Of a stretch of 64,000 nucleotides of DNA, positions 17,634 through 26,782 are shown in pieces. Under the pieces are notes generated by a model. It did not search any database, was not told the DNA's origin, and worked only from the letters and a program-made list of their open reading frames with translations. A program made the position numbers and the translations under genes. The stretch is from Archangium primigenium (GTDB lineage: Bacteria; Myxococcota; Myxococcia; Myxococcales; Myxococcaceae), in contig NZ_JADWYI010000001.1 in the NCBI RefSeq assembly GCF_016904885.1, forward strand, positions 5,332,001 through 5,396,000, in the 5' to 3' direction. How positions within the stretch are numbered: position 1 is the first letter of the stretch; each line of letters begins with the position of its first letter.

Positions 17634-18557
17634 TCACTTCCCGCTCGGCGTCCGCCGCTTCTTGGAGCGCTTGTAAGTCGTCTTTGCGCTCACAGCGGCG
17701 GCAACGAGCGGCGCGCCCGTGCAGATGATGGCACCGGCGGCCATGCCACCACCGACGGCCTTCCCGATGGACTTGAGACCGCTGCTCACGACAGCCGCCC
17801 CATTACCACGACCGAGGCACGCCACGAGAAAGGTCGTGCCCAGCGCCCCCAAGAAGAGCGTCGACCACCCGGAGAGGCGCGCATCGGAGCACGCCTCGCG
17901 CTCAAGATCGGTCGCGTACGGGTCGTCCCGATAGGCCAGGAAGAGCGTCGCGAGCGAGGCGGCCCCCACGGCGGCTCCGGTAACGGCCACACCGGCCAGG
18001 GGGCCACCGCCAACGAGGCTGCCAGCCGTCGCGAGGGACTTCATCGTGCTGGCGGCACCGGTGAGGCTCAACGCGGCTCCCCCAGCGAGGAAGACAGCTG
18101 CCATCTTCGCCGCTAGCGGCGCCCCAGCCGTCGCGAGCACCTCACGCACTTGGTTGCTGAACGGCTCCCCAACCTTGGCAAGCGTGGCCAAGTGCTCGCA
18201 GTTGCGCAGCACGAGGTTGTAGCGAGCTTCGCCCAAGAGGGCACGGGCGCGTAGCACCACTTCCATGGGTGGGAGGCTCTGGCCGTAGGGCACGACCTCG
18301 ACGGGGCGACCATCTGCGAACTCCGCGAGAGTGCCGAGGCGAACGCTCGCGCTGGTGGTGTCCTTCGTGCGGTCGCCCGCGTAATGCACGACCTGGCCCT
18401 CACCGACGTAGATGCCGTGGTGGTAGTACATGCCGCGCGTGGAGCGCAGGTGGTCGCCGAGCTGGATGACCCCGCCCAAGTGCAGGTTGCGGGGCAGAGG
18501 CGGCAGGATGCTGGCGGGAACGAAGCCGGTGTGACTGCTGGAGTTGTAGGTATTCAA
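17634..18557 (-). CDS. LRAT-like (papain-fold) acyltransferase/hydrolase domain protein
   Basis: The product is 307 aa. Residues ~30-130 carry an LRAT-type NlpC/P60 signature: 'GDHLRSTRGMYYHHGIYVG' with His46/47, and 'LRNCEHLA' with catalytic Cys120. The remaining ~170 residues are Gly/Ala rich with several hydrophobic stretches that could be membrane helices, ending in a basic tail. LRAT-type proteins move or cleave acyl groups on lipids or proteins. With toxin/immunity pairs on both sides, an antagonistic or lipid-modifying role is possible but not shown. The upstream 350 bases hold a strong hairpin. Confidence 0.8.
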   Translation of the reverse strand: MNTYNSSSHTGFVPASILPPLPRNLHLGGVIQLGDHLRSTRGMYYHHGIYVGEGQVVHYAGDRTKDTTSASVRLGTLAEFADGRPVEVVPYGQSLPPMEVVLRARALLGEARYNLVLRNCEHLATLAKVGEPFSNQVREVLATAGAPLAAKMAAVFLAGGAALSLTGAASTMKSLATAGSLVGGGPLAGVAVTGAAVGAASLATLFLAYRDDPYATDLEREACSDARLSGWSTLFLGALGTTFLVACLGRGNGAAVVSSGLKSIGKAVGGGMAAGAIICTGAPLVAAAVSAKTTYKRSKKRRTPSGK

Positions 18558-18910
18558 GGCTACTATTTCCTTCCACCTCTGGTTCGGCCAGAGGGTGTCG
18601 ATTTGGACTGCCTCACTACCTTCCTGACTCTCGACGCTGTAGCAGGGCGCGAGGGCTCATCTGATAGCCCTCGCCGATAATTGTCTGAGCTTGCCGCCTT
18701 ACCGCAGAAGTTGGCAGCATAGCCCTACTGTCCACGTCAGCGCGGCTCAAGCCCAAGGCTCACACATTCCAGTCCAGCGCGTTTGCGGCGCCCCAGCCCA
18801 TCACGTGGCCGTCAGTAGCGGTGGCTGAAACTCCAGGAGTGTAATGCCCCGCCATTGGGGGTTGGGATTCCGCATCCCATCCTTCAGCGCTGCTACACCT
18901 GGAGAAGCCA
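18558..18910. other. Intergenic region between LRAT-like gene and SitA-like toxin
   Basis: No convincing gene is present. The region separates two divergent genes and holds the perfect 9-bp hairpin at 18649-18674 and a small GGGAT-TCCGC-ATCCC hairpin near 18864-18878. Its base composition is less GC-biased than its neighbours, in line with a junction in an accessory segment. Promoters for both flanking genes must lie here, but I see no good consensus match. Confidence 0.5.
18649..18674. promoter_or_regulatory. Strong 9-bp stem-loop
   Basis: GCGAGGGCT (18649-18657) pairs perfectly with AGCCCTCGC (18666-18674) around an 8-base loop. No T-run follows on either strand, so it is not a classical terminator. 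It sits about 90 bases upstream of the LRAT-like gene start and about 240 bases upstream of the toxin gene. It could act in a 5' leader or as an operator. Confidence 0.4.
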
Positions 18911-20560
18911 ATGTTCGTGGCGGAGAAGCACCGACGTCCTGGGGCAAGGGAGGGTGAAGGTACGCAGCTCAAGCCTCGGCGACAAGGCCCGCCCCCCTGG
19001 GCGCCGGCCGGAGCTCTCTGGCTCATTGTCCTGTTTCTCCATGCGGCCTGCGCGTCGCGGGGGCCTATGGCGAGTCGGGAGACCGGGGGCGGCCGGGCAG
19101 GTAACACCGCGGCGGAGCGCGAGGCGCGCGCGGCGCCGAGAGACCTGCAACCGGTGGTCATCCTCTACGCGGCCGAGGTCGAGGCGCGCGGCGGTACGCG
19201 GGTGGTGGCCGTCACGCGGGAGGAATACCAACGCGCGGTGTCGCGGCTCCTCCAGCACCACCCGGTGCTGGGGACGCCCCAGGAAACCGCGCAAGGGATG
19301 CTCCAGACCCTGCCCGAGGAGGAACTGCTCGCCGAGGTGTATCGGGACAGGGTCCTCACACTGGTGCCCCTCACCGACAAGGGCTCGCTCGTCCCCGAAG
19401 CCGAGGCGGCGCTCCAGGAGAAGTACCTCCGGTGGTGTCAGTCACGCGGTGGGGGTGACTGCCTGGGCCTCTTCACGGATGGGCCCTACCTGAGGACCGA
19501 CGACAGGCGCACCTTGGCACTCGCCCTGGCGTTCGGAGGGGTGCTCGACGAGACGCGCGCGGCCCTCGGACGCGAGCTCAGCCCCCAGGCGCTACTCGCC
19601 TCCCTGGTATGGGCCGCGGGCCTCTACCTGGCGCTCTGGCTGCTCCCGGAGCCGAGCACGAAGGCCGTGGCGGCCTCGCTCTCGGTGGTGCTGCTGGCCT
19701 GGCTGGGCGTGGACGCCCTGTGGGGCCTCCTGGACGGGTGGGTCCTCATGGCGCACGCGGCCCACGAGGCCACCACGTTCGAGGAGTTGCGCGACGCGGG
19801 TGAGGCCTTCGGCAACCGCATCGGAACGGACGCGGCCCGGGCGCTCGTTCTCGCGGTGGCCACCCTCACCGGGCGGACGCTGGGAGAGGGGGCCACGCAC
19901 CTGCGCTCGCTGCCCAGGTTCAACCAGGCGCAGGCGCAGTGGGTGGTTCAGGGCATGGAGGGCTCGGTGGCGGTGGCCCTGGAAGAAGCCGCCGCGGTCG
20001 AAGTCGCGGTGGAGCGGAGCCGGGCGCTCGTCGTCCTCACATCGCCGCAGGCGCCCGCTGCCCTCAACGTCCTGGCGAGGAGCGTCGGCTCGGGAACTGC
20101 TCAAGGGCCTGGGGGCACCGTGGCCATCCAGCACCGAGGGGGCAACACGCAGGTCATCCTCAGCAACGGCGAGCGATGGCACCTCCCACGCGGCAAGAGT
20201 TACAGAAACATTCCGGCGGAGGATCGGCTTGGCGACGAGCTGCAGGCCGCCGTGAGGGAGGAGGCGGCGAGGTGGTCACACGCTAGACTGTCGAAGGAGG
20301 AGCAAGCAGCCATCACGGCCATGCGGGACGCGGGAAAGGAGCACAGGGCGAATCTGCTGGAGCGCCAAGCTCGCGGGCGCTGGATCGAGTTCCGGGTGAA
20401 GGACCGATTCCCAAGCTTGTCCTGGAACAGCCGCGGTGTAGACATCACAGGCCCGAGCGGGCAGAGCTACCACTACGAGATCCTGTCGGGGACGGAGTCG
20501 AACTTCGCGCTGCACGGGCGACGGATGGCGAGCACCTTTTTCCGCATGATCTTCTTCTGA
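18911..20560 (+). CDS. SitA5-like lipoprotein polymorphic toxin
   Basis: The product is 549 aa. A basic 30-residue N-region leads to a hydrophobic core and lipobox LHAAC with Cys47. Two hydrophobic segments near 224-265 are followed by a long Ala-rich linker and the segment 'IQHRGGNTQVILSNGERWHLPRG'. The C-terminal toxin part (~residues 450-549) has 'ARGRWIEFRVKDRF', 'RGVDITGPSGQSYHYEILSG' and 'NFALHGRRMA'. I recognise this layout as the SitA5 family of M. xanthus-type swarm-inhibition toxins, which are delivered between kin by outer-membrane exchange. The ATG follows GGAGAAG. The immunity candidate starts 7 bases after the stop. Confidence 0.85.
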   Translation: MFVAEKHRRPGAREGEGTQLKPRRQGPPPWAPAGALWLIVLFLHAACASRGPMASRETGGGRAGNTAAEREARAAPRDLQPVVILYAAEVEARGGTRVVAVTREEYQRAVSRLLQHHPVLGTPQETAQGMLQTLPEEELLAEVYRDRVLTLVPLTDKGSLVPEAEAALQEKYLRWCQSRGGGDCLGLFTDGPYLRTDDRRTLALALAFGGVLDETRAALGRELSPQALLASLVWAAGLYLALWLLPEPSTKAVAASLSVVLLAWLGVDALWGLLDGWVLMAHAAHEATTFEELRDAGEAFGNRIGTDAARALVLAVATLTGRTLGEGATHLRSLPRFNQAQAQWVVQGMEGSVAVALEEAAAVEVAVERSRALVVLTSPQAPAALNVLARSVGSGTAQGPGGTVAIQHRGGNTQVILSNGERWHLPRGKSYRNIPAEDRLGDELQAAVREEAARWSHARLSKEEQAAITAMRDAGKEHRANLLERQARGRWIEFRVKDRFPSLSWNSRGVDITGPSGQSYHYEILSGTESNFALHGRRMASTFFRMIFF

Positions 20561-20567
20561 GGTCCGT

Positions 20568-21182
20568 GTGACGCCCAACATCCATTACGAGAAGCGAGAG
20601 CTCATCGGCGAGCGGCTGGAGCTGCGCAAGGGCTCGTTCTATTGGCTTGGCCCCGACCTCACGTTGAGGGACTGCACCATTGTCATCAGCGCGGCTCGAC
20701 GCTCACTGAGCCTGGTCTCAGGGCAATTCATCAACTGTGGCATTCAGGCGAAGAGCCAGCTCAAGACGATGCCGTGGGCGCCGATAAAGCTGAAGGGGTG
20801 CCGCTTCACGGGCTGCTTCACGGGCAACGACTTCGGATTCCGCGAGGACGTGGACGACAGGTGGAGGGCTGGTGGGATCGAGGACTGCGACTTCTCCGAG
20901 GCCGAGCTCCATGGGTGCGCCTTCTACAACTGCGACATGAGCACGATTCGTCTGCCACGCTGGCCGTGCTTCACCGTTTTGGATCCCCTCGGGCACGCGG
21001 CGCAGTTGCGCCAGCGCGCATGGCCCGGTCGGGTCGGCCGGGTCACCATCGAGGTGGTCTGCGAGTCCACCAAGGACACGGTCGCGGTGACCTGGCACGC
21101 GCCCACCGTGGCCAAGAACATGGACACGACGGTCGAGGAGTTGCGCGCCGCCCTGGAGACGGCCCCCGGAATTTTCATGTAG
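20568..21182 (+). CDS. Pentapeptide-like immunity protein (SitI candidate)
   Basis: The product is 204 aa, cytoplasmic, with GTG start 7 bases after the toxin stop. Residues ~25-125 show a pentapeptide-like right-handed helix pattern ('LTLRDCTIVIS', 'SGQFINCGIQ', 'KLKGCRFTGCFTGNDFG', 'IEDCDFSEAELHGCAFYNCDMS'). A ~60-residue C-terminal domain follows, ending 'LRAALETAPGIFM'. Its position and size fit the cognate immunity protein of the SitA5-like lipoprotein. The mechanism is not visible from sequence. Confidence 0.8.
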   Translation: MTPNIHYEKRELIGERLELRKGSFYWLGPDLTLRDCTIVISAARRSLSLVSGQFINCGIQAKSQLKTMPWAPIKLKGCRFTGCFTGNDFGFREDVDDRWRAGGIEDCDFSEAELHGCAFYNCDMSTIRLPRWPCFTVLDPLGHAAQLRQRAWPGRVGRVTIEVVCESTKDTVAVTWHAPTVAKNMDTTVEELRAALETAPGIFM

Positions 21183-21205
21183 TCCGGTAAGGCCAAAGGC
21201 GGGGC

Positions 21206-22459
21206 TCAGGCCCCCGTGGCGAGCGCCTCCGTGGCGAGGCACCAGCGCACCCCGTCCAGGCCCACGTCCCGCACCACGGCGCGCACCAGTTCGCCGTAGT
21301 TCTCCTCCACCCACTGGCGGAAGTAGGCGTCCGGCACGGCGAGCACCAGCACCCCGTCCTCCACGTCCACCGCGCGCGCCTGGGCCAGCCACGTCAGCGC
21401 GTAGCGCTTGCCGCTGTCCTTGAGCCAGCCGAGGCACGCCTTCCAGCGCCGGCCCGCCTCGGTGGACTCGCTCGCGGTGTCCTCGGTGGACGGCGCGGAC
21501 GGCTCGGCCACGGGCTCCAGGTAGCGGCTCCACACCTTGGGCGAGCAGAAGGCGAGGGCGGTGCAGCGCGGCTCCCGGGTGCGGCCCCAGTCCGAGTGGA
21601 TGTAGCCCCGCCAGGCCGCCTGGAGCCGGCGCTCGTCGCCGCCCACCTTCTCCAGGGCGAAGCGGTACCAGCCCTCCCACGTCCGGGGCTGCTCCTCGGC
21701 GGGCAGGCCGGGCAGGGTGCGGCAGCGCTCGTCCTGGCACGCGCTGAAGAAGGCCTCGGCGGCCCCGGCCGTCACCACCGCCTGGAGCCGCTCCTCCGGC
21801 GGAGGCGAGGCGGGCACCATGTGCATGCCCGGCAGGCAGCGCTGGATGGGCTCGGCGTCCGTCCGGGGCTCCTCCGCCTCCACCGGCGTGAGCGGGACGG
21901 GTTGGAGCCGTGAACCTCCCAGACCCGTGCCGGCAGCAGCAGAAGAAGAAGTCTTCTTCTCACTCTCCTTTTCCTTCTTCTTTCTAGCGCCGGATGTCCC
22001 GACCCCGTCCGCCGGACGTCCGTCCGACGCGCCCGGGGTCTTCGCCGCCCGTTCCTTGCGCTTGCGCTCGGCCTCTTTCCTCCTCTTTTCGAGCACTTGC
22101 ACGTAGCGATCACACAGGGTGAGGCGCACGGCGTCCTCTTCCCGCACGAGGATGCGGGCGCGCAGGAGGGCATCCCAGAAGGCGCCGGGAGCGCCCGTCC
22201 ACCGGACCGCGGACTCGAGCGCCTCGCACCACACCGCCTCGTCCGCGGATGCGTCCGCGGATGCGTCCGGCGCCTGTCCGCGGGACAGACCGAAGCGTTC
22301 GAAGCGCCCGGAGGGCAGCGCCTGCACGGCCCAGATCTGCAGCTCCACGATCGAGCCCAGGAAGGCGCGCCGGTCCATCCCCAGGGTCCTCGCGGCGCAC
22401 ACCGCCTCGAGGCTCATGGGAAAGCCCACGTCCACCTGTACCCAGTCCAATCCGGCCAT
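21206..22459 (-). CDS. Protein with C-terminal DnaA N-domain-like fold
   Basis: The product is 417 aa. The N-terminal ~110 residues look like a helical, possibly winged-helix region ('VQVDVGFPMSLEAVCAARTLGMDRRAFLGSIVEL'). A basic/charged linker with KEAERKRKERAAK and KKKEKESEKK follows. The last ~80 residues resemble the DnaA N-terminal domain ('WLKDSGKRYALTWLAQARAVDVEDGVLVLAVPDAYFRQWVEENYGELVR'). Such proteins are often phage- or plasmid-derived replication factors, but no other replication gene is nearby. The DASADASADE tract is encoded by tandem 12-mers near 22240-22270. It converges on the immunity gene with 23 bases between stops. Confidence 0.75.
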   Translation of the reverse strand: MAGLDWVQVDVGFPMSLEAVCAARTLGMDRRAFLGSIVELQIWAVQALPSGRFERFGLSRGQAPDASADASADEAVWCEALESAVRWTGAPGAFWDALLRARILVREEDAVRLTLCDRYVQVLEKRRKEAERKRKERAAKTPGASDGRPADGVGTSGARKKKEKESEKKTSSSAAAGTGLGGSRLQPVPLTPVEAEEPRTDAEPIQRCLPGMHMVPASPPPEERLQAVVTAGAAEAFFSACQDERCRTLPGLPAEEQPRTWEGWYRFALEKVGGDERRLQAAWRGYIHSDWGRTREPRCTALAFCSPKVWSRYLEPVAEPSAPSTEDTASESTEAGRRWKACLGWLKDSGKRYALTWLAQARAVDVEDGVLVLAVPDAYFRQWVEENYGELVRAVVRDVGLDGVRWCLATEALATGA

Positions 22460-22762
22460 GTCTCCGCCTCCCGGGACACGCCCTGGAGTCCGGCTTCTCC
22501 CTCAGGGCTGATCCCCACCGGGGCCGGTGGACCGGTCCTGGCGGGGAAAAAGGGGGGAGACTCCTGATCCGGGGGTGATCCTCGCTCGCGATCTGAGTCG
22601 TGATCGCCCGCTCGTCTACCCCCCGACCTCACGCGTCCGGCTGGATCAGGAGATCCAAGGGCCTCGAGTGTCGCCCAGTCCGTGAGGCTGTATTGGCCGA
22701 CACAGGGTGCTACAGGCTGCTGCGGGCTTCGGCCCACCGTGGAATCGGTCTAGGAAGGACGC
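22460..22762. other. Divergent intergenic region with palindromes
   Basis: No gene is seen. An inverted repeat CCACCGG-GG-CCGGTGG lies at 22515-22530, and a perfect 10-bp palindrome GGACCGGTCC overlaps it at 22529-22538. Both are close to the start of the DnaA-N-like gene and could be an operator. The chemoreceptor side ends with GGAAGG just before the ATG at 22763. Confidence 0.4.
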
Positions 22763-24415
22763 ATGCGCATCGGAAACAAGATCGCCCTGGGCTTCGGGCT
22801 GTCGCTGGTGGTGTTGTTGGCGGTCTCGGCGGTGGCGCTGGTCGGGGCGCGGACGCTCCAGTCGACCACCGCCTTGCTGGTGGACTGCCGGGATCAGGGT
22901 CGGCTCATGCGCGCCCTGCGCGCGGCCCTGGTGGACGCCGAGACGAGCCAGCGCGGCTACGTCATCACGGGAGACACCACCTACCTGGAGCCCTACCGAC
23001 AGGCGCTGGGGGACGTGGAGACGGTGCTGGCCAACCTGCGCCTGCACCTGCGCGATGATCCGGAGCAGCGCGCGCGGCTGGAGGTGGTCGAGCCCGTCAT
23101 CCGCGAGCGCCTGGTCACCATGGAGAAGACGCGCCTGCTGCGCGAGGGGCCCAACGGACTGGAGGCCGTGCTGGAGTCGGTGCGCACAGGCTCCAGCCGG
23201 GGCCGACAGATCATGGTCCAGGTGCGCCAGGGCATCGACGCCATGGTCGACGCCGAGGACAAGCGCTGGGCGCGGCTCGATCAGGAGGCCCAGGAGAGCG
23301 CCCACCTGAGCGTGCTGGTGATCGGCGGGGGCACGCTGCTCGGCCTGCTCGTCGTCGTGCTGGGCAGCTCCATCATCACCCGCAACATCACCGGGCCCCT
23401 GTCCAAGCTGGTGCAGGGCACGGTGATGCTCGGCCGCGGCCAGCTCGGCCACCGCATCGACGTGAGCAACACCGACGAGACGGGCGAGCTGGCACGCGCC
23501 TTCAACGAGATGGCCGATCGGCGCGAGAAGGCCGACGCCCAGCTCGCCCAGCAGGCCCAGGAGCGCGAGCACACCCTCAAGACGGTGGCCGAGTTCGTCA
23601 ACCAGCTCGCGGGCACCTCCGCGGAGATCCTCGTGAGCACCACCCAGCAGGTGGCCGGCGCCCAGGAGCAGGGCAGCGCCGTGGCCCAGACGGTGAGCAC
23701 CATCGAGGAGCTCGCCCAGACGTCCGAGGAGGCCGCGGGCCGCGCCCGGACGGTGAGCGACTCGGCGCGCCACTCCGAGGAGGTGGGCAAGAGCGGCCGG
23801 CGCGCGGTGGACGAGGCCGTGGGCGCCATGACGAGCGTGCGCGAGCAGGTGGAGTCCATCGCCTCGCGGATTCTGGCCCTGGCCGAGCAGGCCCAGGCCA
23901 TCGGCGACATCATCACCACCGTCAGCGACATCTCCGAGCAGACGCACATGCTCGCGCTCAACGCCTCCATCGAGGCCAACCGCGCGGGCGAGCACGGCCG
24001 GGGCTTCGCCGTGGTGGCCACCGAGGTCAAGGCGCTCGCCGACCAGTCCAAGAAGGCCACCTCCCAGGTGCGGCAGATTTTGGGACAGATTCAGAAGGCC
24101 ACCCAGGGCGCGGTGATGACCACCGAGGAGGGCACCAAGAGCGTGGCCTCGGCCACCCGCGTGGTGACCCAGACGGGCAGCACCATCCAGACGTTGAGTG
24201 ATCTGCTCAGCCAGGCGTCACTCACCGCGGCGCAGATCTCCGCCAGCGCCAACCAGCAGGCCACCGGCATCGGGCAGATCCGCCAGGCCATGCGCGACGT
24301 GAGCCAGGCCACCCAGCAGAGCCTCACCAGCACCCGGCAGACCGAGCAGGCGATGCAGGACCTCAACGCGATGGGCCAGCGGCTCAAGGGCCTCCTGTCC
24401 GAGTACGGGCGGTGA
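22763..24415 (+). CDS. Methyl-accepting chemotaxis protein with CHASE3-like sensor
   Basis: The product is 550 aa. TM1 lies at residues ~7-29, then a ~150-residue helical sensor typical of CHASE3 ('[22 protein letters not shown]'), TM2 at ~183-203, HAMP to ~257, and a long coiled-coil signalling domain. The hairpin tip is '[37 protein letters not shown]', a good match to the CheW/CheA-contact region although Met-Leu and Asn replace common residues. The protein ends without a CheR/CheB tether. It should feed a chemosensory array controlling motility or development; no che genes are adjacent. Confidence 0.93.
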   Translation: MRIGNKIALGFGLSLVVLLAVSAVALVGARTLQSTTALLVDCRDQGRLMRALRAALVDAETSQRGYVITGDTTYLEPYRQALGDVETVLANLRLHLRDDPEQRARLEVVEPVIRERLVTMEKTRLLREGPNGLEAVLESVRTGSSRGRQIMVQVRQGIDAMVDAEDKRWARLDQEAQESAHLSVLVIGGGTLLGLLVVVLGSSIITRNITGPLSKLVQGTVMLGRGQLGHRIDVSNTDETGELARAFNEMADRREKADAQLAQQAQEREHTLKTVAEFVNQLAGTSAEILVSTTQQVAGAQEQGSAVAQTVSTIEELAQTSEEAAGRARTVSDSARHSEEVGKSGRRAVDEAVGAMTSVREQVESIASRILALAEQAQAIGDIITTVSDISEQTHMLALNASIEANRAGEHGRGFAVVATEVKALADQSKKATSQVRQILGQIQKATQGAVMTTEEGTKSVASATRVVTQTGSTIQTLSDLLSQASLTAAQISASANQQATGIGQIRQAMRDVSQATQQSLTSTRQTEQAMQDLNAMGQRLKGLLSEYGR

Positions 24416-24571
24416 CTTCAGTCACCGGGTGGTGAATGGGCACCCCAGCTCCCACCCCTCGCCTCCGTCCCAACCCCTTGGAATCACTCAGGTGGGACGC
24501 GGGCGCACCCTGGCACGCGGGACGCAAGGAAGGCCCCTCGGGCGGCGGTCGGGTCCCGAGGAGCCTTGGCG

Positions 24572-25606
24572 ATGCGCAAGAAACGGTTGGGAGATCTGCT
24601 TCGGGACGCGGGCCTCGTGGACGCCCTCCAACTGCGCTCGGCGCTGGGCGTGCACCACACGTGGGGCGTGCCGCTGGGCCAGGTGGTGGTGGACCTGGGC
24701 TTCTGCACCGCCCAGCAGGTGCTGGCGCTCATGGCCGAGCAGGCCCAACTGGCCACGGTGGACCTGGACGCGGAGGTGCTGGATCGCGACCTCGTGGACG
24801 TGCTGCCGGTGCACGTGGCGGAGTCCTGTCGGGTCATCCCCCTGCGCCAGGAAGGCCCCCGGGACTCGGTGCTGGTGGTGGCCACGCAGGCGCCGGGAGA
24901 TCCGCTCGCCCTGGACGAGGTGGCGCGGCTGACCGGCAAGGCGCGTGTGGTATCGGTGCTGGCGACGGATGCCTCCATCGCCCAGGCCATCGAGCGCCTG
25001 TACTACCCGCACCTGGTGGGCGCGAAGCGGCCGGTGGAGGCCATCGAGCTGCCCGAGGCCGAGGCGGCCATGCCCCTGGTGCTCGGCCGCGCCGAGTGCC
25101 TCCTGTTGGACGGCCAGCTCCAGCGCCAGGAGGCGGCGAGCGAGGCGGACGGGCATGGCCTGCCGGTGATGAAGCCGCTCACGGACGAGCTGCCGGCGCA
25201 CGCGCGGCTCACCGAGCGGGAGATGCCGTGTGTCCTGCTGCCCCTGCCCCCGCCGCGCGAGCCCGAGGTGTGGGTGTACGGCTGGGGCACGGGGGCGACG
25301 CGGGGCCTGATGCGGCTGTTGGAGACGTCCGGCCTGCGGGCGCGGGTGGCGCGCACGGAGGACGTGCGCGAGGCGAGCGCGCGCACGGTGGTGCTCGCGC
25401 CGTTGCAGTCCATCGAGGGCGTGATGCGCAAGGGCGTCCGGGCGCGGCTGGTGATCGCCGGCCGGGGCCGCGAGACGGAGCGGGCACGCGCGCTGGGCGT
25501 ACACGCCTACCTGTCGGGCCCGCTCGCCGAGCGCGTGGTGCTCGACACGCTGCGCGAGCAGCTCGCCCAGGGCCACGTCCGCGCCCCGAGCCGCCGCGCG
25601 GGGTGA
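24572..25606 (+). CDS. MshEN domain protein with degenerate receiver-like C-terminus
   Basis: The product is 344 aa. The ATG at 24572 is chosen because GAGGAG lies 7 bases before it. Residues ~5-150 form an MshEN domain with two copies of the c-di-GMP contact motif: 'RLGDLLRDAGLVDALQLRSALGVH', whose last Gln is His, and 'PLGQVVVDLGFCTAQQVLALMAEQ'. The C-terminal ~110 residues look receiver-like ('VWVYGWGTGATRGLMRLLETSGL', 'ARALGVHAYLSGPL') but lack the acidic pocket. Similar proteins link c-di-GMP to type IV pili, gliding or secretion. No ATPase domain is present, so this is not a PilB/GspE enzyme. Confidence 0.8.
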   Translation: MRKKRLGDLLRDAGLVDALQLRSALGVHHTWGVPLGQVVVDLGFCTAQQVLALMAEQAQLATVDLDAEVLDRDLVDVLPVHVAESCRVIPLRQEGPRDSVLVVATQAPGDPLALDEVARLTGKARVVSVLATDASIAQAIERLYYPHLVGAKRPVEAIELPEAEAAMPLVLGRAECLLLDGQLQRQEAASEADGHGLPVMKPLTDELPAHARLTEREMPCVLLPLPPPREPEVWVYGWGTGATRGLMRLLETSGLRARVARTEDVREASARTVVLAPLQSIEGVMRKGVRARLVIAGRGRETERARALGVHAYLSGPLAERVVLDTLREQLAQGHVRAPSRRAG

Positions 25607-25613
25607 GCCGCCG

Positions 25614-26762
25614 CTACAGCGTGTGGCAGTCGCGCCAGCGCAGGCCGGTGACCTGGGCGAAGTCCAGCAGGTCCGGCACCGCCTGGTGCACCTTGTCGTG
25701 CACGTCGTGGAACAGGACGATGCCGCGCCGCCACAGCAGCATCAGCGTGATCACCCGATCCGTGGTGGGTTTGGCCGCCATGCGGGCGTTCCAGTCCTGC
25801 GAGTCGATGTTCCAGAGCATCACCTGGCTGTCCTCTTGGGTGAGGGTGCGCATGAGCGCCTCGGTGCGCTGGCCATAGGGCGGCCGGAAGAGCACTTGCT
25901 TCGTGCCCGCGAGGCCCAGCTCCGCCACGAGGCCCCGGGACGTGTCCAGGGACTCCTTCCACGTGGCGAGCTTCTGGTGGGACACGTGCTTCTGTCCATG
26001 CGAGGCCACGCACTGGCCCTCGTACAGCGCCTTCAGGGACGCGGCCCCCAGCTTGTCCTGGCGGGCCTTGAGCGCGTCGCCGAGCACGAAGAAGACGCCG
26101 TTGGCCTTCCGGGCGCGCAGCAGGGCCGCGAGCTTGTCCGTGCCGCCCCCCGCGGGCGTGGGCCCATCGTCGAACGTCAGCAGGAACTCGCGGTCCGGCC
26201 AGTCCGCGCCCGTCTCCTCGCCCGCGCCGAAGGTGAGGATCTCGCTGGTGGGCCCGGGAAAGAGCGCCGCGAGCCGCAGCTGCTCCCGGGCATAGACGGC
26301 GTAGAAGCGCTGATCCATGGCGAGCCAGTCCTTGTACCGCTCGGGCACGTCCGCCACGAACGCCCGGCCCTGGGCGACGACGGTGGCCGCGGTGGGGGCC
26401 TCGCCCGCGCACCCGAGCTCCGTGGCATCGCGGCACGTGGCCCGGCCCGCGCGCAGGTTGGCGGCCACCGTGGCCTTCACCTGGGTGAGCCAGCGGCTCA
26501 CGGACGCGGTGTGCACCTGCTTGACGCCGAGCAGGGTGGGAAAGGCCTCGGGGTGCGCCTCCAGCTCGCCGAGCACCTGGGCGAACACCAGGTTCTCCGC
26601 GCGGGAGGCCTGATCGAACTCGCGGGGGGCGATCGGGATGACGGGCCAGAGGGAGCGATCGAGGGTCGCCACCTCCTGGGGCCCGGCGGCGCGGGCGGAG
26701 GTGGGGGTGAGCGACAGGGGGAGCAGCGCGAGCGCCGCGAGTGACAGGGAGCGGGAGATCAT
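25614..26762 (-). CDS. Secreted polysaccharide deacetylase (CE4)
   Basis: The product is 382 aa with a signal peptide MISRSLSLAALALLPLSLTPTSARA, which fixes the start at 26762. The NodB-type domain follows: 'FLLTFDDGPTPAGGGTDKL' contains the metal-binding/catalytic Asp-Asp pair, 'CVASHGQKHVSHQKLATW' gives the H-x3-H metal ligands, and 'LFRPPYGQRTEALM' and 'ILFHD'-like 'IVLFHDVHD' complete the motif set. It removes acetyl groups from peptidoglycan or a surface polysaccharide outside the cytoplasm. About 170 residues precede the domain and are of unknown role. The TPR/DUF2135 gene lies 20 bases upstream on the same strand, so the two are likely cotranscribed. Confidence 0.88.
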   Translation of the reverse strand: MISRSLSLAALALLPLSLTPTSARAAGPQEVATLDRSLWPVIPIAPREFDQASRAENLVFAQVLGELEAHPEAFPTLLGVKQVHTASVSRWLTQVKATVAANLRAGRATCRDATELGCAGEAPTAATVVAQGRAFVADVPERYKDWLAMDQRFYAVYAREQLRLAALFPGPTSEILTFGAGEETGADWPDREFLLTFDDGPTPAGGGTDKLAALLRARKANGVFFVLGDALKARQDKLGAASLKALYEGQCVASHGQKHVSHQKLATWKESLDTSRGLVAELGLAGTKQVLFRPPYGQRTEALMRTLTQEDSQVMLWNIDSQDWNARMAAKPTTDRVITLMLLWRRGIVLFHDVHDKVHQAVPDLLDFAQVTGLRWRDCHTL

Positions 26763-26782
26763 GGAGGAGAGGGGCGAGGGGT

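Noticed and set aside
18760-19161. 133-aa leftward open frame before the SitA-like gene
   Set aside because: It is mostly antisense to the toxin gene, has no coding-like composition and no start signal.
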